Shown here in pieces: positions 8,327 to 16,927 of a DNA stretch of 50,547 nucleotides. A model generated the notes under the pieces. The model ran no database searches and was not told where the DNA came from. It saw only the letters and a list, made by a program, of their open reading frames with translations. How positions within the stretch are numbered: position 1 is the first letter of the stretch; every line of letters begins with the position of its first letter. This DNA comes from Cohnella zeiphila (GTDB taxonomy: Bacteria > Bacillota > Bacilli > Paenibacillales > Paenibacillaceae), in NCBI RefSeq assembly GCF_014212055.1, contig NZ_JACJVO010000023.1, positions 1 through 50,547 on the forward strand. The letters run 5' to 3'. Position numbers and translations under genes: made by a program.

Positions 8327-8755
8327 TCAGAGTCCCAGATGGTTCCGCTCCATAAACTTTCGGCTGTCGCCATGAAGAACGGCGACGGCCGATTTGCCGT
8401 GCTCCCAGAACAGCAGCGCTCTCGGATCGGTACCGGGTTCGAGAAACAAATAAACTTGCCGGACCCGGTCCTTGTAGAACGGGTGGGAGACCTGAAGCGG
8501 CGCCGGAAAAGCGATGCGAACGATCAGACCGCCGCGCGGATTGACGGACAGGCCGCCGTACATGGATGGGGCGGATCGGAGCAGGGCCAGAACGGAATGC
8601 TGCAGCGGGGGCTCGAGCGGCATGGCCTGCACGACTTTCTCCCGCTTGACGTCGAATACCGATACGGCGAGCGCTTCTTCCGCGGCCGCAGCCGGACGAT
8701 GAAAAGCGAAAACGACGGCCGCCAGCAGGGCGGCCGCAATTTGAATGTGCTTCAT
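8327..8755 (-). CDS. Secreted hypothetical protein
   Basis: A 142-aa protein of unknown function with a clear Sec signal peptide: a basic start, a hydrophobic core over residues 5-18, and a likely cut after AAA around residue 24. There is no lipobox cysteine. The mature part has alternating polar and hydrophobic stretches (GGLIVRIAFPAPLQV, QVYLFLEPG) suggesting a small beta-rich domain. A GAGGTG site lies 7 bases before the ATG on the minus strand. It converges with the Nudix gene, and no terminator is visible between them. Confidence 0.7.
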   Translation of the reverse strand: MKHIQIAAALLAAVVFAFHRPAAAAEEALAVSVFDVKREKVVQAMPLEPPLQHSVLALLRSAPSMYGGLSVNPRGGLIVRIAFPAPLQVSHPFYKDRVRQVYLFLEPGTDPRALLFWEHGKSAVAVLHGDSRKFMERNHLGL

Positions 8756-8852
8756 ACGTTCACCTCATCTGGCATTGTTTCCAGGAAGAGGGAGGACTAT
8801 AACGAAGAGGCGGAGCACTGGGAATTCCGTTATTGGCGCAAGCGCCCCAAGG

Positions 8853-9923
8853 CTATTGCCCGTAGTGCCGGGACCGATAGTCCATGTAGGATTCCGCCAG
8901 AATCAAATCCTCCAGCGCTTCCTCCGCCGCGCACGGAGCCGCCCTTTCTCCGCGTACGGCGGCAAGAAAGTTGACGGCCTGCCGGCGCATCGCCGACTCG
9001 TTCGGCATGCTGGGAATGAAGGTGCCAGGCTCATGCACATGGGCATTGTCGCGCATGACGGTCACTTGGCCGGCGCGCTGACGCGCGAGCGGCGCCGGCA
9101 GGTCGACGCGCACGAAGCCCTGCTCGAACGAGACGAGGATGCACTCGTGCCATTCGCGAGAGGTCTGGTAAGGGGCCATCTCCAGCGTGACCGCGACCCC
9201 GCTTTCGCTTTCGCCGACCAGCAGATTTCCTTGCCGGTCCGCGAACGTAAGACGATAATTTTCGCCGAGAAAAAAACGGATCGCATTGACCTGATGAATA
9301 TAATAGTTGACGAATTCTTCCAGAGCGCGCGTCTGTTCGTCCGAATAGGAGGAGGGGCCGGGCTCCCATGAGAGCGGCGGGTACGGTTCGTCCGTCGCGA
9401 GCGGCCGGTCGGCGCCGCTTACCCAGTCGCCGGGCGGCATCGTGACCCGGACGTAGCGAAGCTTGCCGAAGTCTCCGCTCGCCTTCCAAGCGTCGACCGT
9501 TCGCTTGGCGTACTCCATTGCCGGGTCGGAGCGTTTGTGATAGCCGACCATGTGCAGCACGCCTTTTTCCTTGCCGATCCGCACGAGCTCGCGGCCGGCA
9601 TCGGCCGTCAGGCAGAGAGGTTTCTCCGTCAGCACCGGCACGCCCGCGCGCAGGATGTCCGGAATGAGATTGACGTGGTTGCGGAATTGCTGCGGGGCGA
9701 CGATGGCGTCGACTTTCGCCCGCTCCAATAGCTGCTGATGGTTCGCATACACTTCCGGCACGCCGTACCGGCCGGCGACCAATCGCGCCATCCGCGGCCG
9801 GGGTTCGGCAATGGCGACCACCTCGCACTGGTCGGTCAGAACGGCATAGTTGGACAGATGCGCCATCTGACCCATGCCGCCGACGCCGACGAACCCGATT
9901 CGAAGCTTGCTTCCCGCGCTCAT
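8853..9923 (-). CDS. Gfo/Idh/MocA family oxidoreductase
   Basis: A 356-aa NAD(P)-dependent sugar or inositol dehydrogenase family member. The Rossmann motif is GFVGVGGMGQMA (residues 10-21). The signature Glu-Lys-Pro of this family is at about 100 (VLTEKPLCL), followed by a C-terminal alpha/beta domain. A catalytic-type HKR occurs in VGYHKRSDPAMEY. Its ATG overlaps the stop of the upstream FG-GAP gene in an ATGA, so the two are translationally coupled. The substrate is unknown; these enzymes usually oxidise or isomerise carbohydrates. Confidence 0.9.
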   Translation of the reverse strand: MSAGSKLRIGFVGVGGMGQMAHLSNYAVLTDQCEVVAIAEPRPRMARLVAGRYGVPEVYANHQQLLERAKVDAIVAPQQFRNHVNLIPDILRAGVPVLTEKPLCLTADAGRELVRIGKEKGVLHMVGYHKRSDPAMEYAKRTVDAWKASGDFGKLRYVRVTMPPGDWVSGADRPLATDEPYPPLSWEPGPSSYSDEQTRALEEFVNYYIHQVNAIRFFLGENYRLTFADRQGNLLVGESESGVAVTLEMAPYQTSREWHECILVSFEQGFVRVDLPAPLARQRAGQVTVMRDNAHVHEPGTFIPSMPNESAMRRQAVNFLAAVRGERAAPCAAEEALEDLILAESYMDYRSRHYGQ

Positions 9924-11017
9924 TCGTTCCCATCTCCCGTCCCCAAGTTTTCGAATACATACAGCCCGTCCTTGCCCGGAGCCACGATGTCCGGATAGCC
10001 GTTGCCGGTCAAATCCTGAACCCAGAAGTAAATGCCGGCGCCCGAAGCTTCGCCGGCGGGCCCGAAGTCGATCACGTTCTTCGAGAACTCGCCGCCGTCC
10101 GAGATCTTGTAATAGTAAAGCCCGATCGGATCGTGAGCGCCCGGATCGCCGTCGTTGTGCGCCCGATATCGCTTGCCCGTCACCAGTTCAGGCCGGCCGT
10201 CCAGGTCGAGATCGACGAGCCGCAAGTCGTGAAATTGCGAGGCGGACAGGTCGATGTCATGGCGGATCCAAGTCCGCTCGCCGTTTCCGTCGCGCCGCTG
10301 CTCGTACCAGCGGAGGCCGTAATCGTGCGCCTGGCCGACGATCAGATCCGTGAGCCCGTCCCCGTTCACGTCGTAACCGAGAATCGGAACGCTGGCCAAG
10401 CCCAGCGCAAATTCGCGGCGGAACGGCCAAGGGGTTTGGAACGGATCCTCCGGCTGCTCCAGCCAGCCGCCGGACAGCACGACGTCGATGCGGCCGTCGC
10501 CGTCGATGTCGGCGAAGCCCAAGCCGTGTCCGCTCGGCTCCGTTCCGATCACGACTTTGCGGAACTGCCCGGTTCCGCGCCCGGATTCGTCGCGAACGAG
10601 CTTGTAGAACGCCTGGGGAGCCCCCGGCGTGTTCGGGAAAATCTCCGGCACGCCGCAGCCGTCGATATCCAGAAAGCGGATCGTCTCGATGCTGCCGCAG
10701 CGGTCGATATCGATCGTCTCCCAATCGCCGCCGTCCGGCCCCGGATTGCGGCGCCAGCGCAGCGTCTCGCCCCACCACGCGCCGGTGATAATATCCGGCC
10801 GTCCGTCGCCGTCCACGTCCAGCGGGTAGTCCGAGAAGTCGTCGTGATAGCCGTCGATGGCGGCAACGTCGCCTATTCTGTGCTTTCGGACGTAATCCGG
10901 TCCTTCGTACCACCAGGCGCCGCTGACGATGTCCGGTACCCCGTCGCCGTTCACGTCGAATACGGCGCATGCCTCGTACTTATCGTCGGACAGCTTTCTT
11001 TTTTTGAAGCGAAGCAA
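9920..11017 (-). CDS. FG-GAP/VCBS repeat (integrin-type beta-propeller) protein
   Basis: A 365-aa protein built of repeated calcium-binding loops of the form D-x-(N/D)-G-D-G-x-x-D. Examples are DVNGDGVPD near residue 21, DVDGDGRPD near 67, DIDGDGRID near 171, DVNGDGLTD near 217 and DLDLDGRPE near 270. These repeats form integrin-like seven-bladed propellers, almost always on exported proteins. Here there is no signal peptide or membrane helix: the TTG start at 11017 has an excellent AAGGAGAGG site, and the protein begins with a basic cytosolic-looking stretch. It is coupled to the Gfo/Idh gene by a 4-base overlap and diverges from an AraC gene. Confidence 0.85.
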   Translation of the reverse strand: MLRFKKRKLSDDKYEACAVFDVNGDGVPDIVSGAWWYEGPDYVRKHRIGDVAAIDGYHDDFSDYPLDVDGDGRPDIITGAWWGETLRWRRNPGPDGGDWETIDIDRCGSIETIRFLDIDGCGVPEIFPNTPGAPQAFYKLVRDESGRGTGQFRKVVIGTEPSGHGLGFADIDGDGRIDVVLSGGWLEQPEDPFQTPWPFRREFALGLASVPILGYDVNGDGLTDLIVGQAHDYGLRWYEQRRDGNGERTWIRHDIDLSASQFHDLRLVDLDLDGRPELVTGKRYRAHNDGDPGAHDPIGLYYYKISDGGEFSKNVIDFGPAGEASGAGIYFWVQDLTGNGYPDIVAPGKDGLYVFENLGTGDGNE

Positions 11018-11048
11018 GCGGAATCCTCTCCTTGCGAATTATTGGATA

Positions 11049-11078
11049 TTGCGTTCGAACGGCGTTTTCTCCTACAAT
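11049..11078 (+). promoter_or_regulatory. Possible promoter for AraC gene
   Basis: TTGCGT at 11049-11054, an 18-base spacer and TACAAT at 11073-11078, in the divergent intergenic region. Transcription would give a leader of about 85 bases before the ATG at 11172. Confidence 0.5.
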
Positions 11079-11171
11079 GTATCCGAGATCCAACGGGGAG
11101 ACAATGAGCGATCTTGCGATCATGACTATTCGTTCTTGCGAAGAGAGGCGAAGAGGTTGGAGGACGGATCG

Positions 11172-11990
11172 ATGTTCGTAAAGCCGGCCGCGATGGTCGG
11201 CGGAGGCGTATTCGAGCGAGAGCGTTCGGAGCCGTTCATGATGCCGCTGCACAAGCACGACCACATGAGCGAAATGTATTTCGTGGAGAAGGGAGAAGGG
11301 GAGTTCGGCATCGACGGCCGGACGTACCGGGCGGTTCCCGGAACGCTGATGTTCTATCAGCGCGGCGTATGGCACGAGGAGCTGTCGACGGTCCATCCGT
11401 TTACCGGAATGTACATCGGCTTCCGGGGGCTGGAGCTGCGCGGGCTGCCTCCGTGCCACTTCGTCGCGCCGGAACAGCCCCCGGTATTTCAATTGGGAGA
11501 GCAAGCGGCCTCGTTCGCTTCCCGTTTCCGCCGCTGTATCGCCGAGTTCGATTCGGGCGAGCCCGAAGCGCGAACGGTCGCGAGTCATCTGCTGGGAGCG
11601 CTGCTCGGGCGCCTCGCCCGGACGGTTCATTACCGCGATGCCGAAGGGCCGGCGGCCAAGCCCTCGCAAATGGCGGTCATGAACGCCAGACGGTATATCG
11701 AGGAGAATTACGCCGAGCAGATCACGCTCGCCAAGCTGTCCCGCGCCGCTTACGTGAACGAATACTACCTGGCGCACCTTTTCAAGCAAGAGCTGGGGGT
11801 CAGCCCGATTCAATTTTTGAAAATGTACCGGATCGAAGTGGCCAAGCGCCTGCTGTCCACGAGCGGCGTCTCGAACCGCGAAATCTCCGAGCAGGTCGGC
11901 TATCAAAGCGAAACGACGTTCCAGAACACGTTCAAAAAAATGACCGGCATGACGCCGGGCGAGTACCGCCGAAGCCGCCTTGAAAGATAA
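11172..11990 (+). CDS. AraC-family transcriptional regulator with cupin sensor domain
   Basis: A 272-aa regulator. The N-terminal half is a cupin-type sugar sensor (MPLHKHDHMSEMYFVEKGEGEF, then PGTLMFYQRGVWHEE). The last 100 residues hold the double helix-turn-helix (ITLAKLSRAAYVNEYYLAHLFKQELG and EISEQVGYQSETTFQNTFKKMTG). I chose ATG at 11172 because GGAGG lies at 11159-11163; the reading frame extends upstream without a ribosome site. It diverges from the FG-GAP/Gfo operon, which it likely activates in response to a sugar. Confidence 0.88.
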   Translation: MFVKPAAMVGGGVFERERSEPFMMPLHKHDHMSEMYFVEKGEGEFGIDGRTYRAVPGTLMFYQRGVWHEELSTVHPFTGMYIGFRGLELRGLPPCHFVAPEQPPVFQLGEQAASFASRFRRCIAEFDSGEPEARTVASHLLGALLGRLARTVHYRDAEGPAAKPSQMAVMNARRYIEENYAEQITLAKLSRAAYVNEYYLAHLFKQELGVSPIQFLKMYRIEVAKRLLSTSGVSNREISEQVGYQSETTFQNTFKKMTGMTPGEYRRSRLER

Positions 11991-12067
11991 TCGGGGAAAT
12001 GTCGATTTTGCCGCATGCCGTTCGTCGATCTAAGGAAGAACCGATTCTAACCGAAGGGAGACACGCA

Positions 12068-12442
12068 ATGCAGTTCCTGTGTTTGGGTTATTTGGAGGCG
12101 GAGAAGATGGATGCCCTCTCCAAAGAGGAGATCGGCGCCGTCATGCGCGAATGCGAGCCGCACCTCGAGGCGCTCTACCGGAGCGGGCAAGTGAGGATCG
12201 ACGCCGGACTCGCCTCGGAAGCGAAAAGCTTGCGGCGGAAGAACGGGAAGGTGCGCGTGACGGACGGTCCTTTTACCGAAGCGAAGGAGATGATCGGCAG
12301 CGCTTTTCTGATCGAAGCGAGGGATATGGAGGAGGCGATCCGGATCGCCTCCCTGCACCCGACCGTGCAGGTGAGCGAGGGCGAGCGCTTCGGATGGGGC
12401 ATCGAGATTCGCCCGATCCACTACTTCAAGGCGGGAGACTAG
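12068..12442 (+). CDS. YCII-related (DGPF) domain protein
   Basis: A 124-aa protein of the YCII/DGPF family (COG3795 type), with the core KVRVTDGPFTEAKEMIGSAF at about residues 60-80, and the trailing AIRIASLHPTVQ. Members are often encoded next to ECF sigma factors, but none is present here. The function is not established. GAAGGGAG at 12054-12060 supports ATG at 12068. Confidence 0.85.
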   Translation: MQFLCLGYLEAEKMDALSKEEIGAVMRECEPHLEALYRSGQVRIDAGLASEAKSLRRKNGKVRVTDGPFTEAKEMIGSAFLIEARDMEEAIRIASLHPTVQVSEGERFGWGIEIRPIHYFKAGD

Positions 12443-12465
12443 ATCCGACCGGAACAAGACAGGAA

Positions 12466-12495
12466 GGGAGGGCAGCCGCCTAGCGGCCCCCTCCC
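12466..12495 (-). terminator. Dyad between convergent YCII and PhyH genes
   Basis: GGGAGGG (12466-12472) pairs with CCCTCCC (12489-12495), with an inner GCCGC/GCGGC stem. On the minus strand the stem is followed by a T-rich TTCCTGTCTTGTT, which suits termination of the phyH-side transcript. Confidence 0.6.
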
Positions 12496-12511
12496 TCCGA
12501 ATCGCCGCGGG

Positions 12512-13339
12512 TTACGAGTAGACGCTCGCTCCCGAACCGCCGAGCCACAGGGCTTTGAGCGGCACCATGCTTTCTTCCGGCACGTAATACTTGAAGCAGT
12601 TGCTGCTGATGTCGCCGAGCAGCTGGCGGCGGATCGGGCTCGCCCCTTGCAGCAGGGCGTCCGAAGCGCGGTGGTAATCGATCGGGCGCATCCAGATCGG
12701 GCTGTAGCCCATAAACAGCTGCCGCCGCGTGAAGCTCGAACGGTTGGGCGCGCCGGCGTGCCACAGGTTTTGCGGGAAAAGAAAGACGTCGCCGGGCTTG
12801 CCGCAAATCTGCAGCTCGTCTTCGAGCGGGGAATCCACGTCGGTCTGCACCGGTTGGAATCCGGCCTTGCGATGGCTGCCCGGAATGATCTTCGTATTGC
12901 CGCGGTCCGGTTCGGACATATCGCTCAGAATGTAGCAAGCTTTCACGTAGTAAGCGGCCGTCAGCCCGCCGATCGTCGGGAATTCGGGATGGGGACCGTC
13001 CCGGTGCCAGTTGATGAAGCTCTGGGACGCCGTCTTTACGTTGGCCGGGTTCGGCTTGCGTACGGTCAGATGCGAGATGTGAAGCTGGATGTTGTAGCCC
13101 AGCAGATTCACCATCAGAGGCAGCAGCGAAGGTTCGTCGATCAGCTCGGCGATGGCCGGATGCCGCTCGACGCTGTGGTAGACATTGATCGCAAGCTCGT
13201 CGGGCTCTTGCGCGAGCACCTCGTCGATCGCCGCGTTCAGCCGCGCCGTCCGTTCCTCGGACAGAACGCCGCGCAGAATCAAATAACCGTCTTCCCGGAA
13301 CCGGCGAACGAGCGCCGGAATATCAAGCGAAACCGTCAT
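12512..13339 (-). CDS. Phytanoyl-CoA dioxygenase (PhyH) family protein
   Basis: A 275-aa Fe(II)/2-oxoglutarate-dependent dioxygenase. The iron triad is His112-x-Asp114 (WHRDGPH) and His194 (LWHAGAPN). Arg205 or Arg206 (TRRQLF) is placed to bind 2-oxoglutarate. The N-terminal FREDGYLILRGVLS is the common family opening. It lies 32 bases downstream of the lipoprotein gene, so it is probably the last gene of the permease-permease-lipoprotein operon. That suggests hydroxylation of the imported compound, but no substrate can be named. Confidence 0.9.
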   Translation of the reverse strand: MTVSLDIPALVRRFREDGYLILRGVLSEERTARLNAAIDEVLAQEPDELAINVYHSVERHPAIAELIDEPSLLPLMVNLLGYNIQLHISHLTVRKPNPANVKTASQSFINWHRDGPHPEFPTIGGLTAAYYVKACYILSDMSEPDRGNTKIIPGSHRKAGFQPVQTDVDSPLEDELQICGKPGDVFLFPQNLWHAGAPNRSSFTRRQLFMGYSPIWMRPIDYHRASDALLQGASPIRRQLLGDISSNCFKYYVPEESMVPLKALWLGGSGASVYS

Positions 13340-13371
13340 GATGGCGTACCCTCCTGTATCCTCATTCCACG

Positions 13372-14976
13372 TTATTTGCCGTATCCGAGAGCTTGCAGCT
13401 GCTTCACCGCATCGTCATAGAACGTTTTGAAGTTCATGCTCGTCTCGAGCTGCTTGAGGAAGGAGTCGTAGTTCGTCAGCGGTTCCTTGCCATAGACGAA
13501 CTTGACGAATTCCTCTTCGATGAACCTCGTCGCGTCCGCGGGGTTGTAGCCTTCCGGATTCGTGAGGAAGCCGTTCAGGCTCTGCAGGCGCGGCTGGTTG
13601 TTGGCGAACTCGATATACTTCGCTTGCGGCGCGAATTTGGTCTGCAGGTAGCTCATCTCCGGGCGGCCGGTGAACTGGTACAGCCAGGTGAAGCCGGTCT
13701 CCTTGCTCATCAGATCGGTCGGCACGACTTTGTCGCCGTCCAGGTTGTAGTGGCGGCCCTGGATGCCGAACTGAACGAGCATGGAGCCGTCCTTGCCGGA
13801 GACGTAGTTGAGCAGGTCCAGCACTTTTTGCAGCTTCTCCTTATCTTTCTCGAGCGCCTTCGGAATGGCGTAGATGCCGGAGGTGCCGCCGGCGTCGTAC
13901 GGCCCGTCGTACTGGCCGCCCGGCCCCTTGGGCGGAGCGAGCTGAATCCATTCCGCGTTCGGATTGACCTTCTTGATCTGCTCGGCGAACTGGTCCTTGG
14001 ACAGGTTCGGCCAGTCGATCCAGATGATGCCGGCCTGGCCTTTGATCGCTTTCTCCTGGTGCTGCAGGCCGGTGTTGGCCATGATCTCCGGGTCGACGCC
14101 GCCGGTGTCGATCAGTCCCTTGATGAAGGCGAGCGCGTCCTTCATCGCCGGTTCGTACAGCGAATTGACGAGCTTGCCGTCGTCTTTCACGTAGAACGTG
14201 TTCGGATCGCCGACGCCGAAGGCGCCGAAGACGGGGGCGAACGTGCTCAGCTTGCTGCCGGTCAGCCCGATCGTGTCGTTCTTGCCGTTGCCGTCGGGGT
14301 CCTGCTTGGCGAACGCCGTTACGACGTTCTTCAATTCGTCGATGGTGGCAGGCGGCTGCAGCCCGAGCTTGTCGAGCCAGTCCTTGCGAATCCAGTAGGT
14401 GTTGTACGGAATGTTCGGCGCTTTCGGAATGGCGTAAATTTTATCGTCGATGGTCGTTTTCTTCAGGCTCTCGTCGCCGAGAAACTCCTTCGTCGGACCC
14501 AGCTGCTCCATATACGGAGTCAGGTCCAGCAGCAGCCCTTGCTCGGCGAACTGCTTCAGCGTGGCGCGATCGGGCACCTGGAACAAGTCGGGAAAATTGC
14601 CGGACGCAAGCCGCACGTTCAGCTGGTTCTTGTAGTCGTCGCCCGAAGCGTATACGGTCAGATTGATGTCGGTCCCGAGCGCTTTGTCCAGCGCTTCTTT
14701 GATGAAGTCCTGATCGGGCGTCGGCAGGTTGTTGCCGGTCTCGATAATGTCCAGCTTGACCTTTTTCCCGCTTGCGGCAGAGGCGCTGGCCGAGCCGCTT
14801 GCCGAACTGCTCGCCGAACTGCCGGCGCTGCCGCTGGCCTGGGCGGTTCCGGTCCCGGCGCTTCCTCCCGAATTCGTACCGGAATTGTTGCCCCCTCCCG
14901 AACCGCAGCCGGCCAGCAGCCCCGGAAGCAGCGCGGCTCCCGCGAGCAGAAGAGTCATTCGTTTCGTCGTTTTCAA
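13372..14976 (-). CDS. Extracellular solute-binding lipoprotein (sugar ABC transporter)
   Basis: A 534-aa lipoprotein that captures a solute for the permeases encoded upstream. The signal peptide ends in a lipobox LLAGC (Cys24). A Ser/Gly/Ala-rich linker over residues 25-68 precedes the binding domain. Length and the pattern (FPDLFQVPDRATLKQFAEQG, KIYAIPKAPN, NTYWIRKDWLDKLG) match LplA/YtcQ-type family 1 binding proteins for oligosaccharides. The start is TTG at 14976 with AGGGGAG upstream. It follows permease C by 58 bases. No ATPase is encoded nearby, as usual for MsmX-dependent systems. Confidence 0.92.
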   Translation of the reverse strand: MKTTKRMTLLLAGAALLPGLLAGCGSGGGNNSGTNSGGSAGTGTAQASGSAGSSASSSASGSASASAASGKKVKLDIIETGNNLPTPDQDFIKEALDKALGTDINLTVYASGDDYKNQLNVRLASGNFPDLFQVPDRATLKQFAEQGLLLDLTPYMEQLGPTKEFLGDESLKKTTIDDKIYAIPKAPNIPYNTYWIRKDWLDKLGLQPPATIDELKNVVTAFAKQDPDGNGKNDTIGLTGSKLSTFAPVFGAFGVGDPNTFYVKDDGKLVNSLYEPAMKDALAFIKGLIDTGGVDPEIMANTGLQHQEKAIKGQAGIIWIDWPNLSKDQFAEQIKKVNPNAEWIQLAPPKGPGGQYDGPYDAGGTSGIYAIPKALEKDKEKLQKVLDLLNYVSGKDGSMLVQFGIQGRHYNLDGDKVVPTDLMSKETGFTWLYQFTGRPEMSYLQTKFAPQAKYIEFANNQPRLQSLNGFLTNPEGYNPADATRFIEEEFVKFVYGKEPLTNYDSFLKQLETSMNFKTFYDDAVKQLQALGYGK

Positions 14977-15034
14977 GCTTCGATCTCCCCTTTCGAATCT
15001 TGGCGAATCTATTGAACCGGCGCTACGCCGTCGT

Positions 15035-15895
15035 TCAACCTTTGATCGAGCCTAGCAGCATGCCTTTGGTGAAGTGCTTCTGCAGGAACGGATAGACGAT
15101 GATGATCGGCAGGCTGGCCAGAATGACGGACGCCATCTGCAGCGTCTCGGTCGGCGTCATGTTCTCGGCGTTCTCCAGCGGCTGCTGCGTCTGGATCAGA
15201 ATTTCCCGGACGATGACCTGCAGCGGGAACAGCATCCGGTCGGACACGTACATGATCGCCTGGAAAAATTCGTTCCAGTGACCGACCGTGTAGAACAGTC
15301 CGATCGTCAGCGTGACCGGCACGGACAGCGGCGCCACGATCGTCCACAGGATGCGGAATTCCCGCGCCCCGTCGATCCGCGCCGACTCGAACAGCTCTTC
15401 GGGCAAGCTTTCGTAGAAGCTTTTCATAATGAGCACGTTGAAGCTCCAGACGAGGTTCGGCAGGATCATCGCCCAGATGGAATTGAGCAGTCCGAGCTCC
15501 TTGACGACGAGGTACGTCGGGATGATGCCGCCGTTGAACAGCAGGGTGAAGACGATCGCCATCAGGAAGAAGCTGCGGCCGGGAAGCTTCCGGCGGCTGA
15601 GCGGATATGCGGTCAGCGCGGTGACGACAAGATTGAGCACCGTGCCGATCGCCGTTACGAGAACGGTAACGCCGAACGCCCGCGGCAGGCCGGAATCCGT
15701 CAGCAGCTTATGGTACGCGTCGAGCGTGACCGACCGCGGGATCAGGATAAAGCCGCCGTTCTTCAGCACCTCGCTGAAAGGAGTCACCGAGACGGACAGC
15801 ACGTACAGCAGCGGAAAGACGGCGGACGCCCCGCAGAGCACGAGGATGACGACGGTAACCACGTTGAAAATGCGATCCTGGGAGCTTTTTACCAT
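15035..15895 (-). CDS. Carbohydrate ABC permease, LplC/YtcP-like
   Basis: A 286-aa inner-membrane permease with six predicted helices. The EAA-type ATPase-docking loop is ESARIDGAREFRILWTIVAPL (about residue 180-200), and the family ending KHFTKGMLLGSIKG is present. I placed the start at ATG 15895 (MVKSSQDRIF) because everything upstream in frame lies inside the preceding permease gene. It overlaps that gene's end by 7 bases, indicating coupling. Confidence 0.92.
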   Translation of the reverse strand: MVKSSQDRIFNVVTVVILVLCGASAVFPLLYVLSVSVTPFSEVLKNGGFILIPRSVTLDAYHKLLTDSGLPRAFGVTVLVTAIGTVLNLVVTALTAYPLSRRKLPGRSFFLMAIVFTLLFNGGIIPTYLVVKELGLLNSIWAMILPNLVWSFNVLIMKSFYESLPEELFESARIDGAREFRILWTIVAPLSVPVTLTIGLFYTVGHWNEFFQAIMYVSDRMLFPLQVIVREILIQTQQPLENAENMTPTETLQMASVILASLPIIIVYPFLQKHFTKGMLLGSIKG

Positions 15896-16845
15896 ATGCC
15901 TTCCCCCCAAATCCTGGCGATCCGGTTGGAGCCGAGCACGAGCACGAGTCCGATCGCCGCTTTGAACAGGCCGACCGCCGAAGCGAGACTGAAATTGAGC
16001 TGCTGCAGGCCGGTGCGGAACACCCACGTGTCGAGAATGTCGGCGACCGGGTAGACCTGAATGTTGTACATGATATAGATCTGCTCGAATCCGGCGTCCA
16101 GCAGATGGCCGAGATTCAGAATAAACAGCATGATGATCACGGTGCGGATGCCGGGGAGAGTGACGTGCCAGATCATCCGGAGCCGTCCGGCCCCGTCGGC
16201 CCGCGCCGCCTCGTACAGCGTCGGGTCGATGCCGGCGATCGCCGCGAGATAGATGATCGCGCCCCAGCCGAGGTTCTGCCAGATCTCGGAGCTGACAAGA
16301 ATCGAACGGAAGTAGGAGGTCGACGTCAGGAACGGGATCGTCTCGCCGCCTATGTCCTTGATCCATTGGTTGACCAGTCCGGAAGATTGCGACAGCAGCG
16401 CCAGAAGGATTCCGTAAATAATGACCCACGACAGAAAATGGGGCATGTAGGTCAGCGTCTGAATGAGCGACCGGAACCACTTGACGCGGCATTCGTTCAG
16501 CAGCAGCGCCATCGCGATGGGAGGCACCATGCCGAACAGAAGCTTGTAGACGCTGATCAGAACGGTGTTGGTCAGCAGCTGGGAGAAATAAGGGGAATGT
16601 AAGAACGTCAGAAAATGCTTATTCCACGGATGCGCCCATGCGCTGTGGAGGATGCCGCTCGACATGTTGAAGTCCTTGAAAGCGATGATGACCCCGTACA
16701 TGGGCAAGTACTTGAACAGGACGTAGTAGATCAGGCCGGGCAGCAGCATGACGTAGAACGCCCGGAAGCGCCACGCGCTTCCGAAGAAGGAGGCCAAGCG
16801 CCTCGGCTGCTCGGCGCGGGGTTGTGCGGCAATCGGCATTTCCAT
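15889..16845 (-). CDS. Carbohydrate ABC permease, LplB-like
   Basis: A 318-aa permease with six helices, partner of the LplC-like protein. The docking loop is EAARADGAGRLRMIWHVTLP. The N-terminal MLLPGLIYYVLFKYLPMYG is typical of LplB. ATG at 16845 has GCGAGGTG at 16851-16858; a TTG at 16860 is in frame but overlaps that site. It is the first gene of the permease-permease-lipoprotein-PhyH operon, about 200 bases after the sensor-kinase gene on the same strand. Confidence 0.92.
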   Translation of the reverse strand: MEMPIAAQPRAEQPRRLASFFGSAWRFRAFYVMLLPGLIYYVLFKYLPMYGVIIAFKDFNMSSGILHSAWAHPWNKHFLTFLHSPYFSQLLTNTVLISVYKLLFGMVPPIAMALLLNECRVKWFRSLIQTLTYMPHFLSWVIIYGILLALLSQSSGLVNQWIKDIGGETIPFLTSTSYFRSILVSSEIWQNLGWGAIIYLAAIAGIDPTLYEAARADGAGRLRMIWHVTLPGIRTVIIMLFILNLGHLLDAGFEQIYIMYNIQVYPVADILDTWVFRTGLQQLNFSLASAVGLFKAAIGLVLVLGSNRIARIWGEGIW

Positions 16846-16867
16846 CGTTTCACCTCGCAAAGATTCG

Positions 16868-16882
16868 ATGCAAGCGCATTCG
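16868..16882. promoter_or_regulatory. Candidate catabolite-responsive element (cre)
   Basis: ATGCAAGCGCATTCG fits the CcpA consensus WTGNAANCGNWNNCW at 14 of 15 positions. It sits between the likely -10 and the LplB start, a usual place for CcpA roadblock repression. Confidence 0.55.
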
Positions 16883-16901
16883 TCGGCGCCGGCTTATTCG
16901 T

Positions 16902-16927
16902 AGTATAGCAAGGCTCGAAAGCGCTTC
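16902..16927 (-). promoter_or_regulatory. Possible promoter and palindrome for LplB operon
   Basis: On the minus strand TATACT (16902-16907) is a good -10. The -35 region is poor, suggesting activation. Just upstream, AAGCGCTT is an 8-bp palindrome within an imperfect GAAGCGCTTTC, possibly the site for the YesN-like activator encoded at 18808, or a weak second cre. Confidence 0.4.

Noticed and set aside
8833..8851. Terminator after the Gfo/Idh gene
   Set aside because: TTGGCGC/GCGCCCCAA gives an imperfect short stem with no T run.
13393..15015. 540-codon open frame antisense to the lipoprotein gene
   Set aside because: It mirrors a well-supported lipoprotein gene with lipobox and binding domain, and its own product has no recognisable fold.
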